Source of the DNA: Rhizobium jaguaris
GTDB lineage: Bacteria > Pseudomonadota > Alphaproteobacteria > Rhizobiales > Rhizobiaceae
Length of the DNA: 64,000 bases
NCBI RefSeq assembly: GCF_003627755.1
Contig: NZ_CP032695.1
Location: 1,116,001-1,180,000, forward strand
Reading direction: 5' to 3'
How positions within the stretch are numbered: the first letter of the stretch is position 1; the number at the start of each line of letters is the position of its first letter. The translations under genes were made by a program, and so were the position numbers. The notes under the pieces were generated by a model. The model ran no database searches. It saw only the letters and a list, made by a program, of their open reading frames with translations, and had not been told where the DNA came from. Shown here one piece after another: positions 1-9,022 of this stretch.

Positions 1-510
1 GCGCTCGGCCACCGCACGCCTTGGGCCGAATTCAACGTCTACGCGGACCCGCATGCTGCCGAAATCGTCTTCCGGTCCGGCGTTCCGCTCACAATCATGC
101 CACTCGATATGACCTTCCAGGCGCTATTCACCGCCGATCATTTCGCGCGCTTCCGCGATCAGGGCGGCAAGCCGGGTCGGGCGCTGTTCAACCTGTTTAC
201 CACCTTCGACCGGAGCGACGTCAACCGTTTCGGCCGGCCGGGTGGCCCGATCCATGATGCGACCACCGTCGCCTTTCTGGTCCGTCCCGAACTTTTCACC
301 GGCCGGAAGGCCACGGTTGGCACGCAGCTCACGGGGCTCACGATGGGCTATACCTATGCCGATTTCTACCAAAAGATGGACCGCGCTCAAAACGCCAAGG
401 TCATGACCGGCGTCGACGAGCAGGGGTTCATCGATTTGCTGATCGAACGCATCGCCCGCCACGGCGATACCGGTGTCGATCCCAGGACCCGGGGAGGGCA
501 AAACGCATGA
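1..510 (+). CDS. Nucleoside hydrolase, C-terminal part (gene starts outside the window)
   Basis: The frame is open from base 1 and ends at TGA 508-510. The first visible residues (LGHRTPWAEFNVYADPHAA, then IVFRSGVPLTIMPLD) match the central region of inosine-uridine preferring nucleoside hydrolases, where the conserved AEFN segment contacts the ribose. A late His-Asp (GGPIHDATTVAF, about residues 80-91 of the fragment) is the usual C-terminal catalytic/metal region. The family cleaves the N-glycosidic bond of ribonucleosides to give base and ribose in the cytoplasm. The stop codon overlaps the next start (ATGA), so it is translationally coupled to an ABC importer and lies three genes before a ribokinase-like kinase. 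This supports uptake and cleavage of nucleosides with phosphorylation of the ribose. The N-terminal DxDxxxDD metal site lies outside the window and cannot be checked. Confidence 0.88.
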   Translation, partial: ALGHRTPWAEFNVYADPHAAEIVFRSGVPLTIMPLDMTFQALFTADHFARFRDQGGKPGRALFNLFTTFDRSDVNRFGRPGGPIHDATTVAFLVRPELFTGRKATVGTQLTGLTMGYTYADFYQKMDRAQNAKVMTGVDEQGFIDLLIERIARHGDTGVDPRTRGGQNA

Positions 511-1481
511 GCGGTTATCTTTTCAGCCGGCTGCTCCAGACCGTCCTGACGCTTCTCGTCATGTCGGTGCTGGTCTTCGCCGGCCTTTATCTCGTCGGCA
601 ATCCGGTCGACGTTCTCCTCAGCCCGACGGCGACGCCGGCCGAACGGCTGCAGGTCATCCAGTCCTTCGGCCTCGACAAACCAGTCTGGGAACAATACTG
701 GCTCTTCCTGACCCGCGCCTTGTCGGGCGACCTCGGCAACTCCTTCGTCTTCAACCAGCCTGCCCTGAGGCTCATCCTCAACCGCATGCCGGCGACGCTG
801 GAACTCGCCTTCGTTGCACTGGTGCTCGGCCTCGTCATCGGCATTCCGCTCGGCGTCTATGCAGGGCTCAAGCCGAAAAGCCTGGTTTCCAAATCGGTCA
901 TAACGTTTTCGATCCTCGGCTTCAGCTTGCCGACTTTCTGGATCGGCCTCGTCATGGTCATGCTGTTCAGCGTCAAGCTTGGCTGGCTGCCAGCGTCCGG
1001 CCGCGGCGAAACAGTGCCGGTCTTCGGCCTGCCGCTCTCGCTCTTCACGCTCGACGGCCTATCGCACCTGCTGTTGCCGGCCTTCAACCTGGCGCTTTTC
1101 AAGATCTCGCTTATCATCCGGCTGACCCGGGCCGGCGTTCTCGAAACTATGCAGCTCGATTTCGTCCGTTTCGCGCGCGCCAAGGGCCTGCCAGAACGGC
1201 GGATCGTCGTCGTCCATGTACTGAAGAACACGCTGATCCCGCTGATCACCGTTATTGGCCTCGAACTCGGTTCGCTGATCGCCTTTGCAGTCGTAACCGA
1301 GACGATCTTCGCCTGGCCGGGCATGGGCAAGCTTATCATCGACGCCATCGGCGTTCTCGATCGCCCCGTCATCCTCGCCTACCTGATGATCACCGTGGTG
1401 ATGTTCAGCGTCATCAATCTCCTGGTCGACATTCTCTACTCGATCGTCGACCCGCGCGTTCGCCTGGAAGGGAATTCCTGA
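507..1481 (+). CDS. ABC transporter permease, DppB/OppB type
   Basis: This 324-residue integral membrane protein has an N-terminal transmembrane segment directly after MSGYLFSRLLQTVLTLLVM, a periplasmic loop with SFGLDKPVWEQY and about six membrane helices in all, the standard plan of DppB-like permeases. The cytoplasmic EAA-like coupling motif is around RAKGLPERRIVVVHVLKNTL, with the family signature TETIFAWPGMGKL towards the end. It pairs with the DppC-type permease that starts on the last base of its stop codon. The start ATG overlaps the nucleoside hydrolase stop. Dpp-type importers mostly carry peptides or nickel; the neighbours argue for nucleosides here, which is inference. No solute-binding protein gene is visible on the 3' side, so it may lie upstream of the window. 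Confidence 0.9.
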   Translation: MSGYLFSRLLQTVLTLLVMSVLVFAGLYLVGNPVDVLLSPTATPAERLQVIQSFGLDKPVWEQYWLFLTRALSGDLGNSFVFNQPALRLILNRMPATLELAFVALVLGLVIGIPLGVYAGLKPKSLVSKSVITFSILGFSLPTFWIGLVMVMLFSVKLGWLPASGRGETVPVFGLPLSLFTLDGLSHLLLPAFNLALFKISLIIRLTRAGVLETMQLDFVRFARAKGLPERRIVVVHVLKNTLIPLITVIGLELGSLIAFAVVTETIFAWPGMGKLIIDAIGVLDRPVILAYLMITVVMFSVINLLVDILYSIVDPRVRLEGNS

Positions 1482-2419
1482 TGAGCCAGCAACCCACCTC
1501 CGCGACATCCGTCCATGCCGCGCAGGCCGGCACTCCGGCTCGCGCCTCCCGCTCGCCGCTCTGGCAAACCGTTTCGGCGCTCCTGCACGACAAGCTGGCG
1601 CTGATCGGGATCGTCCTCGTCACGCTCTTCGTGCTGGCGGCGCTCTTTGCGCCGCTGATGGCGCCTCAGAACCCATATGACCTTTCGCAGCTCGACATTC
1701 TCGACGGGCGCCTTGCCCCGGGATCCATGAGCGCGAACGGTATGGTCTATCTGCTCGGCACCGACGACCAAGGTCGTGATCTCTTGAGCGCCATGCTCTA
1801 CGGCTTGCGCACCAGCCTTCTGGTCGGCGTGTCGAGCGCGGCGATCGCGCTTCTCATCGGCGCATCGATCGGTCTCCTCAGCGCCTATGCCGGCGCCCGG
1901 CTCGATTCCTTCCTGATGCGCATCGTCGACATCCAGTTGAGCTTCCCGGCCATCCTGATCGCTCTGATCTTTCTCGCCATTCTTGGGCAGGGGATCGACA
2001 AGATCATCCTTGCGCTGATCGTCACCCAGTGGGCCTATTATGCCCGCACCATCCGTGGCTCCGCCCTGGTGGAGCGCAAGCGCGCTTATGTAGATGCTGC
2101 CCGTTCGATGGCGCTGCCGGACCACAGCATCCTGTTCCGCCACATCCTGCCGAACTGCCTGCCGCCGCTGATCGTCGTCGCCACCATGCGCGTAGCCTAT
2201 GCGATCATGCTGGAAGCGACGCTGTCCTTCCTGGGCATCGGACTACCGGTCACCCAGCCGTCGCTCGGACTGCTGATCTCCAACGGCTTCGAATACCTGC
2301 TGTCCGGCGACTACTGGATCAGCTTCTTCCCGGGCCTCGTCCTGTTGCTGCTCATCGTCGCGATCAACCTGATCGGAGACGCGCTGCGCGACATCCTCAA
2401 TCCGCGCCGCGAAGGTTAA
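1481..2419 (+). CDS. ABC transporter permease, DppC/OppC type
   Basis: This is a 312-residue permease. I chose the ATG at 1481, whose A is also the last base of the upstream stop (TGATG). The open frame extends further upstream, but only across the dppB-like gene. It has the OppC-type N-terminal cytoplasmic tail (rich in Ser, Thr and Ala), one helix (IGIVLVTLFVLAALFAPL), the segment LGTDDQGRDLLSAMLYGLRTSLLVG that is diagnostic of DppC/OppC, and a C-terminal EAA loop near RSMALPDHSILFRHILPNCL. It should form the membrane channel with the preceding permease and be energised by the double ATPase 3 bp downstream. Confidence 0.9.
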   Translation: MSQQPTSATSVHAAQAGTPARASRSPLWQTVSALLHDKLALIGIVLVTLFVLAALFAPLMAPQNPYDLSQLDILDGRLAPGSMSANGMVYLLGTDDQGRDLLSAMLYGLRTSLLVGVSSAAIALLIGASIGLLSAYAGARLDSFLMRIVDIQLSFPAILIALIFLAILGQGIDKIILALIVTQWAYYARTIRGSALVERKRAYVDAARSMALPDHSILFRHILPNCLPPLIVVATMRVAYAIMLEATLSFLGIGLPVTQPSLGLLISNGFEYLLSGDYWISFFPGLVLLLLIVAINLIGDALRDILNPRREG

Positions 2420-2422
2420 GCC

Positions 2423-4228
2423 ATGACCTCCCCAATTCTATCGATCTCTAACCTCAACACCTCGTTCCGCGTCGGCGGCGAGTGGCGCAACGTCGTGCGT
2501 AACGTCTCTTTCGACATCGGGCCGAAGGAAACCGTCGCCGTCGTCGGCGAAAGCGGTTCGGGCAAGAGCGTCGCGGCCATGTCGATCATGCGCCTGCTTT
2601 CGCCCGCCAATTCACGGGTCACCGGTCGCATCGACTTCGAGGGCAAGAACCTTCTCGACTTGCCGCTCGACGCCATGCAGTCCATCCGCGGCAACCATAT
2701 CGGCATGATCTTTCAGGAGCCGATGACGAGCCTCAATCCGGTGCTGAAAATTGGTCATCAGATCACGGAAGTTCTTGTTCAACATCGCGGCATGTCGCAT
2801 AGCCAGGCGGAAGCCGAGGCGGTCCGGCTTCTGGAAAAGGTTCGCATTCCCTCTGCCAAATCGCGGCTTTCGGAATATCCGATGAACTTTTCCGGCGGCA
2901 TGCGCCAGCGCGTCATCATCGCCATCGCCCTCGCCTGTGATCCGAAGCTGCTGATCGCCGACGAACCGACGACGGCACTCGACGTGACGATCCAGGCGCA
3001 GATTCTGGAACTCATCAAGACCCTGCAGGAAGAAGAGGGGACGTCCGTCCTCTTCATCACCCACGACATGGGCGTCGTGGCGGAAATCTCCGATCGCACC
3101 GTCGTCATGTATCGCGGCGAACAGGTGGAAACCGACACGACACGTGAGATCTTCGCCGGCGCCAAGCACCCGTATACGCGGGCGCTTCTATCCGCCGTGC
3201 CGCGGCTCGGTTCGATGACCGGTCTCGACCGGCCGCTGCGTTTCCCGCAGGTCGACATGGCGACCGGTGAGGTCCAACCGGTCAAGCCGACCGAAGACAC
3301 AGTCAAGCGCAACGCGCCGCCCATTCTCAAGGTCGATGGCCTCGTCACCCGCTTCGACATCAAGAAGGGCTTCCTGCGCAAGACGATCGGCCGCATTCAT
3401 GCGGTGGAGAACGTCTCGCTCGAACTGAGGCAAGGCGAGACGTTATCGCTGGTTGGCGAATCCGGCTGCGGCAAATCGACGACCGGCCGTTCGATCATCC
3501 GCTTGACGGATGCGCGGTCCGGCGAGATCGCGATCGACGGCAAGAACGTGCTGGACGCCAGCAAGTCGGCGCTCGCCGAAATCCGCCGCGAGGCGCAAAT
3601 GATCTTCCAGGATCCGTTCGAAAGCCTCAATCCGCGCATCCGCGTCGGTGCGGCGATCGCCGAGCCCATCGTCACCCATGGTCGCGGAACGGTGGCCGAG
3701 GCGAAAGAGCGTGTTGGCGATCTGCTGGAGCGCGTCGGATTGTCCGCCTCGATGGCGGATCGCTTCCCGCACGAATTCTCGGGCGGCCAGCGGCAGCGCG
3801 TCTGCATTGCCCGCGCTCTCGCCCTGGAGCCGAAGTTGATCATCGCCGACGAATCCGTCTCGGCGCTCGATGTGTCGGTCAAGGCGCAGGTCATCAACCT
3901 GATGCTCGACCTGCAGGAAAAATACGGGCTTGGTTATCTCTTCATCAGCCATGATATGGCGGTGGTGGAGCGGATCAGCCACCGTGTAGCCGTGATGTAT
4001 CTCGGCGAGATCGTCGAGATCGGTCCGCGGCAGGCCGTCTTCGAAAACCCACAGCACGATTACACGAAGCGGCTGATGGCAGCGGTTCCGATCGCCGATC
4101 CCTCGCATCGCCAGGCACGCCGGATCTCCAACGACGAGATCAAGAGCCCGTTTCGTGCGGCAGATTACGTGCCACCGAAGCGGTCCTACGGCCAAGCCGG
4201 CGAAGGCCATTTCTTCCAGGTCGCCTAA
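2423..4228 (+). CDS. ABC transporter ATP-binding protein with two fused NBDs (DppD-DppF type)
   Basis: This 601-residue protein carries two complete Opp/Dpp ATPase domains. NBD1 has Walker A GESGSGKS at residues 42-49, signature FSGGMRQRV and Walker B LLIADEPTTALD. NBD2 has Walker A GESGCGKS at 345-352, signature FSGGQRQRV and Walker B LIIADESVSALD, with the usual Pro after the catalytic Glu replaced by Ser. Each half ends in the HPYTR / HDYTKRLMAAVP segment found in Opp/Dpp ATPases, and together they supply both ATP sites for the two upstream permeases. Single-chain DppDF fusions are common in rhizobia. The gene starts 3 bp after the dppC-type stop and is followed 14 bp later by the kinase, so the operon structure is clear. 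Confidence 0.9.
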   Translation: MTSPILSISNLNTSFRVGGEWRNVVRNVSFDIGPKETVAVVGESGSGKSVAAMSIMRLLSPANSRVTGRIDFEGKNLLDLPLDAMQSIRGNHIGMIFQEPMTSLNPVLKIGHQITEVLVQHRGMSHSQAEAEAVRLLEKVRIPSAKSRLSEYPMNFSGGMRQRVIIAIALACDPKLLIADEPTTALDVTIQAQILELIKTLQEEEGTSVLFITHDMGVVAEISDRTVVMYRGEQVETDTTREIFAGAKHPYTRALLSAVPRLGSMTGLDRPLRFPQVDMATGEVQPVKPTEDTVKRNAPPILKVDGLVTRFDIKKGFLRKTIGRIHAVENVSLELRQGETLSLVGESGCGKSTTGRSIIRLTDARSGEIAIDGKNVLDASKSALAEIRREAQMIFQDPFESLNPRIRVGAAIAEPIVTHGRGTVAEAKERVGDLLERVGLSASMADRFPHEFSGGQRQRVCIARALALEPKLIIADESVSALDVSVKAQVINLMLDLQEKYGLGYLFISHDMAVVERISHRVAVMYLGEIVEIGPRQAVFENPQHDYTKRLMAAVPIADPSHRQARRISNDEIKSPFRAADYVPPKRSYGQAGEGHFFQVA

Positions 4229-4242
4229 CAGGAGCGCATATC

Positions 4243-5100
4243 GTGATCGTCACGTTCGGTTCGATCAATGTCGATTTCGTCTTCGAGATGGCGGAGATGC
4301 CGCAGCCGGGACAGACCCTGCTAGCGAACGGTTTCAGGATTGAAGCCGGCGGTAAAGGCGCCAACCAGGCGCTGGCCGCAGCCCGCGATGGCGCCGAAGT
4401 CGTAATGGTCGGTGCCGTCGGCTCTGATGCGCTGGCCGAAATCGGCATGCAAAATCTCGCGACCGCGGCCGATATTTCTCGTGTTGAGCGTCTCTCGGAG
4501 CCGACCGGTTGTGCTTCGATCTATATCGACGTTGCCGGTCACAACATGATTGCAGTGGCTGCCGGCGCGAATCTCTCTGCTTCCTCCGATGCCGTCGATG
4601 AAGATCTGCTGAGCCTGGCCGCCATCGTCGTCATGCAGATGGAAAACGATACAGCAGAAGTGGAAAAACTCATCCGCCGCGCACATGAGCTCGGGAAAAC
4701 CTCGATCCTAAACCTGGCTCCCGCATTTCCGCTTCGCGCCGAGGTTCTATCGCTCTGCGGTCTAATCGTGGTCAATGAGGACGAGGCAGAAGCGCTGGGC
4801 GGCTGGCTGGGCTGCGGCTCTAGCGCCAGGGAACTGTCCGAGACGCTCTCGACAGGGATTGTGCGAACGCTTGGCGGTGATGGTGCCGAGGCGCATCTCG
4901 ATGGAGAGGACATTCGCGTCCCGGCGATGCCGGTCGATGTGAAAGACACGACCGCTGCAGGCGATTGCTTCCTCGGCGTTCTCGCGTCGGCTCTGGATCG
5001 CGGCCTTTCACTGCGGCTCGCGATGCAGCGGGCATCTGTTGCGGCAGGTATTGCTTATTCGCGGTCGGGAAGCCAGTCCAGCATTCCACTGGCTGAATAG
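4243..5100 (+). CDS. rbsK: Ribokinase-like PfkB family sugar kinase
   Basis: This 285-residue PfkB-family kinase starts at GTG 4243, preceded by AGGAG about 9 bp upstream. The N-terminus MIVTFGSINVDFVF and the substrate motif GGKGANQALAAA (residues 37-48) are ribokinase-like. The anion hole and catalytic base lie in DTTAAGDCF (235-243), with Asp241 as base; the family usually has DTTGAGD, so Gly is replaced by Ala here. Ribokinases phosphorylate ribose at O5 with ATP. Downstream of a nucleoside hydrolase and an importer, the expected substrate is ribose released from nucleosides. It is slightly shorter than typical ribokinase (about 300-310). A deoxyribokinase or another pentose kinase cannot be excluded. 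Confidence 0.8.
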   Translation: MIVTFGSINVDFVFEMAEMPQPGQTLLANGFRIEAGGKGANQALAAARDGAEVVMVGAVGSDALAEIGMQNLATAADISRVERLSEPTGCASIYIDVAGHNMIAVAAGANLSASSDAVDEDLLSLAAIVVMQMENDTAEVEKLIRRAHELGKTSILNLAPAFPLRAEVLSLCGLIVVNEDEAEALGGWLGCGSSARELSETLSTGIVRTLGGDGAEAHLDGEDIRVPAMPVDVKDTTAAGDCFLGVLASALDRGLSLRLAMQRASVAAGIAYSRSGSQSSIPLAE

Positions 5101-5111
5101 ACTGACGGGAC

Positions 5112-5126
5112 GACTCCAACGGAGTC
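5112..5126 (+). terminator. Short hairpin after the nucleoside operon
   Basis: A perfect 6-bp stem (GACTCC / GGAGTC) with a 3-base loop lies 12 bp after the kinase stop. It has no T-run after it, so it is at best a weak or Rho-assisted terminator. Confidence 0.25.
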
Positions 5127-5224
5127 CTGATGTTTGGCCGTGCGAGTTTACCCAAAGGTTTATGTCGAGCATGAGCTCGGCTGATGGCTCAGTTCCCGTC
5201 AAGAGCATTTGTTACGCTCTTATG

Positions 5225-5276
5225 CAGCATTTGCAGCAATGCTGTATTTTCTGGATTGCGGTGCTTTAGCATGCTA
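5225..5276. promoter_or_regulatory. Two inverted repeats upstream of the toxin-antitoxin pair
   Basis: CAGCATT (5225-5231) and AATGCTG (5238-5244) form 7-bp arms around 6 bases, and TAGCATGCTA (5267-5276) is a perfect 10-bp palindrome. Both lie within 90 bp of the antitoxin start. Phd/YefM antitoxins commonly repress their own promoter by binding such palindromes, so these are candidate autoregulatory operators; binding is inferred. Confidence 0.4.
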
Positions 5277-5312
5277 TATGAAGGTCAAATTCTGGTTTGA
5301 GGAAGGCCGAAA

Positions 5313-5579
5313 ATGGCAGACCATGGCAGCTCTTTTACAACAAGCGATCTCTCGCGAAAGTCTGGCGACATAATTGCTGAAGCTTTGCGCCATCCCGTGA
5401 CGATTACCCAGCGGAATAAGCCCCGGTTGGTGCTGCTCAATATCGAAGATTACGAGCGGCTTATGAGACAGTCCAATGTGCGGACCGTTGAAACGATTGA
5501 TACCATGTCTGATCAACTCTTCGCCCAATTCGAGGCGGCTGTCGATGCCTATGCCGATAGTGACGACGCCAATCGATGA
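5313..5579 (+). CDS. Phd/YefM family antitoxin
   Basis: This 88-residue protein has the Phd/YefM plan. An N-terminal DNA-binding half (FTTSDLSRKSGDIIAEALRHPVTIT) precedes the conserved segment RNKPRLVLLNIEDYERLM (about residues 39-56), and the C-terminus is acidic and probably unstructured until toxin binding. The stop overlaps the next gene by 4 bases (ATGA), the usual coupling of antitoxin and toxin. Its role would be neutralising the toxin and repressing the operon through the palindromes upstream. The family call is secure from the PRLVLLNIEDYE block; the pairing with a PemK-like toxin is positional. Confidence 0.8.
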   Translation: MADHGSSFTTSDLSRKSGDIIAEALRHPVTITQRNKPRLVLLNIEDYERLMRQSNVRTVETIDTMSDQLFAQFEAAVDAYADSDDANR

Positions 5580-5992
5580 GCGGTTATGAAGAGATACAGA
5601 CTGCGGTGGTCGTGCGCTACCGTTATCTTTGGAGCCGGGAAGCAGACAACGGCGAAACGGAAGGTCGGAAGGAACGGCCCGTTGCCGTCGGCGTTCGGAT
5701 CGCTAGGACAGACGGTGATCTTGTGCTCTTCTTTCCAATAACAACCAAACAGCCGGAAAGTGGACGCTTTGCTGCAGAGATCCCGGTTATTGAGAAGCGC
5801 CGCGCCGGTCTCGATGTCGATCGACGTCTCTGGATTATTTTGGACGAATTCAACAGTGACGTTATTGGCCGCTCCTTTTATATAGAGCCTGAGCCACCGG
5901 TTGGCCGCTTCAGCAAAGCGTTCTTCCTTCCCCTGCTCCGCGAATTCATCGCCCGAAGTAAGACGCTAACGGAAGTTAGCCGCGTTAGGTAA
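5576..5992 (+). CDS. Putative PemK/MazF-like toxin
   Basis: This 138-residue protein overlaps the antitoxin gene by 4 bases. Its order of motifs, an early YRYLWSREADNGETEGRKER, then PVAVGVRIA, LVLFFPITTKQP, EIPVIEKRRAGLD and RLWIILDEFNSD, resembles a PemK/MazF-like family often found downstream of Phd-type antitoxins. In that family the RK-RP-AV block and the PIT segment correspond to the RNase fold. If so, it is a ribosome-independent mRNA interferase. I recognise the family by pattern only and it is a distant member, so the mechanism is unproven. Partner position and size fit a toxin well. Confidence 0.6.
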   Translation: MSGYEEIQTAVVVRYRYLWSREADNGETEGRKERPVAVGVRIARTDGDLVLFFPITTKQPESGRFAAEIPVIEKRRAGLDVDRRLWIILDEFNSDVIGRSFYIEPEPPVGRFSKAFFLPLLREFIARSKTLTEVSRVR

Positions 5993-6056
5993 TTGCGGTT
6001 CTCCGGCCTAGCGCCGTTTGAGGCTGAGCATACGCGGGAATGATTTCCGCTTATGC

Positions 6057-7235
6057 TTAGCTGTTGGCGCTAGGATCTCGATCGGGCTGACCTATGCGGC
6101 CTCCCAAACCTGGTTCAGGATCTTTGCCGCCAAGCCGCCTTGTCCTGAGGCAGGAAGCGACCCTAGTGTTGTTGCACGACATCGGACGTATCCTGGATGG
6201 CGCAGCTGAGGCAATCGCTTTCAGGAGAAAGATGATGGCGAGTGTCGTCAGCGTGTTTTGCGTTTCGAAATTCAGATGCAAGGCACCGTGGCCGGCCGAA
6301 AGCACTTGCGGTGTGACCATGGCCAGCAATCCGACGATCCCGCCGCCCAGCGCTGGGCGCAACGCCTGATGGATTGAGCTTTTCCGGGCAACCTGTTTGG
6401 TAAAGGTGACAGCTTTCATGATGACAATCCCCAGCATTGCGCAGAGGGCGCCAAGCAGGACAGCCGGCAAAAAATCGCGGGGTGCAATCGCTCCGATATT
6501 GCCAACTTCGATCAGGAATGTGTTGCCGGAGAGCGCCCGGGCGACAAGGGTTGCCAGGATGGCGGCGACTGCGGCCGGCGCAAGGGCAACGGTGCTGTAG
6601 GTGCCGATGATCAGCTCGAAGGCGTAGAAGGAGCCTGTCAACGGGGCATTGAACGCGGCTGCGATGGCGCCGGCGGCCCTACAACCGATCAGGATGCGCT
6701 GATCCTCTCTTCTGAAGGTGAGTTTCGTGCCGAGCTTCGATGCGATGCCGGAGGAGAGCTGGGTATAGCCGGCCTCCAAACCGACCGATGCCCCGAAGCC
6801 GTTGGAGATCAGGTTTTGGGCCGCAACGATAATACTGTCGGTCAGGGATATGCGGCCGCCATACAATGCATTGGCTTCGATCGGATCTACGATTGGCCGG
6901 TTTCGTCTCTTCCTGAGAATCAGGAAGACGATGCCCATGATCGCGCCACCGGCTACCGGCGCCATTAGAACCAGCAGCTCGTTGTCGATCGGTGAGGCGC
7001 TCAGCCATTCGTCATGCGATATACCGAAAAGAAGGCTATGCAGCGCCTTCGATATCCAGCTCATTGCGCTCACCACGCAGCCCGAGGCGATCCCGACCAG
7101 CGCCGCGCAGATTATCAATCCGATTTCGCTTCCTCTCGCGAAAGCCTTCTTTCGAAAGAGCTTGACGCGCGCTTGCGCTGTTCGAGAAAGAGAAGAGGTT
7201 TTGCGGGAGAGTGTGAAAAAAGCTACGGAAGACAT
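6057..7235 (-). pseudogene. ClC-type chloride channel/transporter, C-terminus replaced
   Basis: The reading frame gives 392 residues. From the start to about residue 344 it follows ClC proteins of rhizobia: hydrophobic helices, the selectivity-filter region GFGASVGLEAGYTQL (the GxxGxE-type motif), RAAGAIAAAFNAPLTGSFYAFE and LSAGHGALHLNF. After IIFLLKAIASA, where family members continue with a GSGFRGGLFFAS-like filter segment and further helices, the sequence changes abruptly to an Arg/Ser/Pro-rich tail (PSRIRPMSCNNTRV) with no membrane character. The switch maps near base 6205. The last helices and the Tyr that gates the anion path are therefore missing, and the protein is probably non-functional. 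The tail sequence was not identified; a deletion or rearrangement junction is the simplest reading. Confidence 0.7.
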
Positions 7236-7678
7236 GGTTCGAAGCGATCGGATACGGGCGATGTTTGGGTGCCGGAATAAAGAATGGCTGGAGCATGGTC
7301 GGCGCCCAGAATGAGTTCGCCAGGAGGTATAGACCGCAACCGGTTATGTGCATAATACCTTCGGCGTCCCCTCCGATTTCCGCCGGTTATCGCGTTCGTG
7401 AGCGGGTGAGTTGGCAGTGAAGGCCCACGTGGGTGCGACCAGCTTTTCTTTCGCCTCCTCGGTCATTCAGTCGACCATGAGACCGCACGGTCTCGCGAGT
7501 TCTCATTCGAAGGCCGGATCCCTGCGCGTCCAGCCTTGCAAAAACACGCATTGCGCGGTTTTGATAGAGTGTGTTCCGTGGCAGACGGAAGCCCGCAGCA
7601 GCCGTAAATGCCGATGAGGACGTGAACACAGAAATGGATGCTGATTTATTCTGAAGATAGCACTGGGAGGAGGGCCCA
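7236..7678. other. Intergenic region, divergent promoters expected
   Basis: These 443 bases separate the minus-strand ClC remnant from the plus-strand CoA-transferase gene. Short open frames exist on both strands but none has a ribosome-binding site or a recognisable product. The only clear signal is the Shine-Dalgarno GGGAGGAGGG just before 7679. Confidence 0.5.
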
Positions 7679-9022
7679 ATGACTACCATCCATCAGACGC
7701 TGTTTCGCGAACGGCTGCTATCCGCAAAGGAGGCCGTCGCTCTGATCCCCTCGGGCGCGAAGGTCGCGATGCCGATAGCTGCCGGTCAGCCGCCCGCGAT
7801 CCTTGCAGCATTGGCCGAGCGGGCCCGGGCGGGAGCCGTCGAAAATGTGCGGCTCCACTATCTTCTTTGTACTGGTGTTGCGGGAACCAGCGTCTTCGAT
7901 TTCGACCTCTGCCATCGGATCATTCCGATAAGTTACTTTCACGGAGGCGTGGAGCGTGCGCTCGACAAGAGGCGATCGGCCGAGGCATTGCCTGCCGTCG
8001 ACCTGGTGCCCTGCCATTTCAGCCAAGTGCCGCGCTCGCTGGTCGAGCACGTCGGGGTAGATACGCTGATTGCAACGGTCGCGCCGATGGATGCGGATGG
8101 CAATTTCAGCCTCGGCGCCAGTACCGACTACGCGCTCACGGTATCGCGGAAGCCGGGAATTCGGCTGATCCTCGAAGTCAATGCGAAGATGCCTTATGTG
8201 CGGGGCGATTGCATGATCCCCGTATCGAGCGTGACGGCGCTGGTGGAAAACGATGTTGACCTGCCGATGCTGCCGGCGGCTCCCAGCAATGAAGTGGACG
8301 ATGCCATCGGTGCGATCGTCGCAGGCCTGGTGGAAGACGGTGATTGCCTGCAAATGGGGATCGGCGCCTTGCCGGATGCAGTGTGCTCGCGGCTTTCGCA
8401 ACACCGCCACCTCGGTATTCATACGGAAATGATGACGGTGGGCCTTGCCAATCTTGTCAAGGCAGGCGTGGTTGACAATAGCCGCAAGCAAACACACGTC
8501 GGGCGATCGATCTTCACCTTCGCACTGGGTGATCAATCGCTTTACGACTTCCTGCACAACAATCCGGACATTGAAGCCTATCCGGTCGACTATGTGAACA
8601 ATCCTTTCGTCATTTCTCGGAACGACCGGGCCGTGTCGGTCAACGCAACGCTGCAGATCGATCTGAACGGGGCATGCAATTCGGAATTCATGAACGGCAG
8701 GCAGTTTAGCGCGTCCGGCGGCCAGGTCGATTTCGTGCGTGGCGCCTATGCTTCGCGGGGAGGGCGGTCGATCATCGCCTGTCATTCCACGGCGGCGAAA
8801 GGCACGCTCTCGCGCATCGTTCCAGCGCTGACTGGGCCAGTGACGACATCACGCAACGACACGCATATCGTCGTCACCGAATATGGATGGACGAACCTCA
8901 AGGGCAAATCCGTGGCCGAGCGAGCAAGGGCACTGATTGCGTTGGCCCACCCGGATTTTCGTGAGGAGCTGGATCGGGCAGCCCATGCGGCAAGGCTTTA
9001 TGCTGATACTGCGTTCGCTTAG
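7679..9022 (+). CDS. Acetyl-CoA hydrolase/transferase family protein (4-hydroxybutyrate CoA-transferase-like)
   Basis: This 447-residue protein belongs to the family I CoA-transferases that act as acetyl-CoA hydrolase, succinyl-CoA:acetate or 4-hydroxybutyrate CoA-transferase. Motifs seen are the N-terminal LIPSGAKVAMP, the middle GDCLQMGIGALPDAV, then GIHTEM with the probable catalytic Glu at residue 250, and SEFMNGRQFSASGGQVDFVRGA near 342-363, the oxyanion/CoA region of the family. The enzyme would move CoA from an acyl-CoA to a free carboxylate through a glutamyl-CoA intermediate in the cytoplasm. A strong GGGAGGAGGG ribosome site precedes the ATG. No metabolic partner lies beside it, so the substrate cannot be named; homologues accept small acids. 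Confidence 0.85.
   Translation: MTTIHQTLFRERLLSAKEAVALIPSGAKVAMPIAAGQPPAILAALAERARAGAVENVRLHYLLCTGVAGTSVFDFDLCHRIIPISYFHGGVERALDKRRSAEALPAVDLVPCHFSQVPRSLVEHVGVDTLIATVAPMDADGNFSLGASTDYALTVSRKPGIRLILEVNAKMPYVRGDCMIPVSSVTALVENDVDLPMLPAAPSNEVDDAIGAIVAGLVEDGDCLQMGIGALPDAVCSRLSQHRHLGIHTEMMTVGLANLVKAGVVDNSRKQTHVGRSIFTFALGDQSLYDFLHNNPDIEAYPVDYVNNPFVISRNDRAVSVNATLQIDLNGACNSEFMNGRQFSASGGQVDFVRGAYASRGGRSIIACHSTAAKGTLSRIVPALTGPVTTSRNDTHIVVTEYGWTNLKGKSVAERARALIALAHPDFREELDRAAHAARLYADTAFA

Noticed and set aside
6057..6205. Insertion-sequence fragment as source of the ClC tail
   Set aside because: The tail could not be matched by eye to any transposase or inverted repeat, so only a junction is reported.
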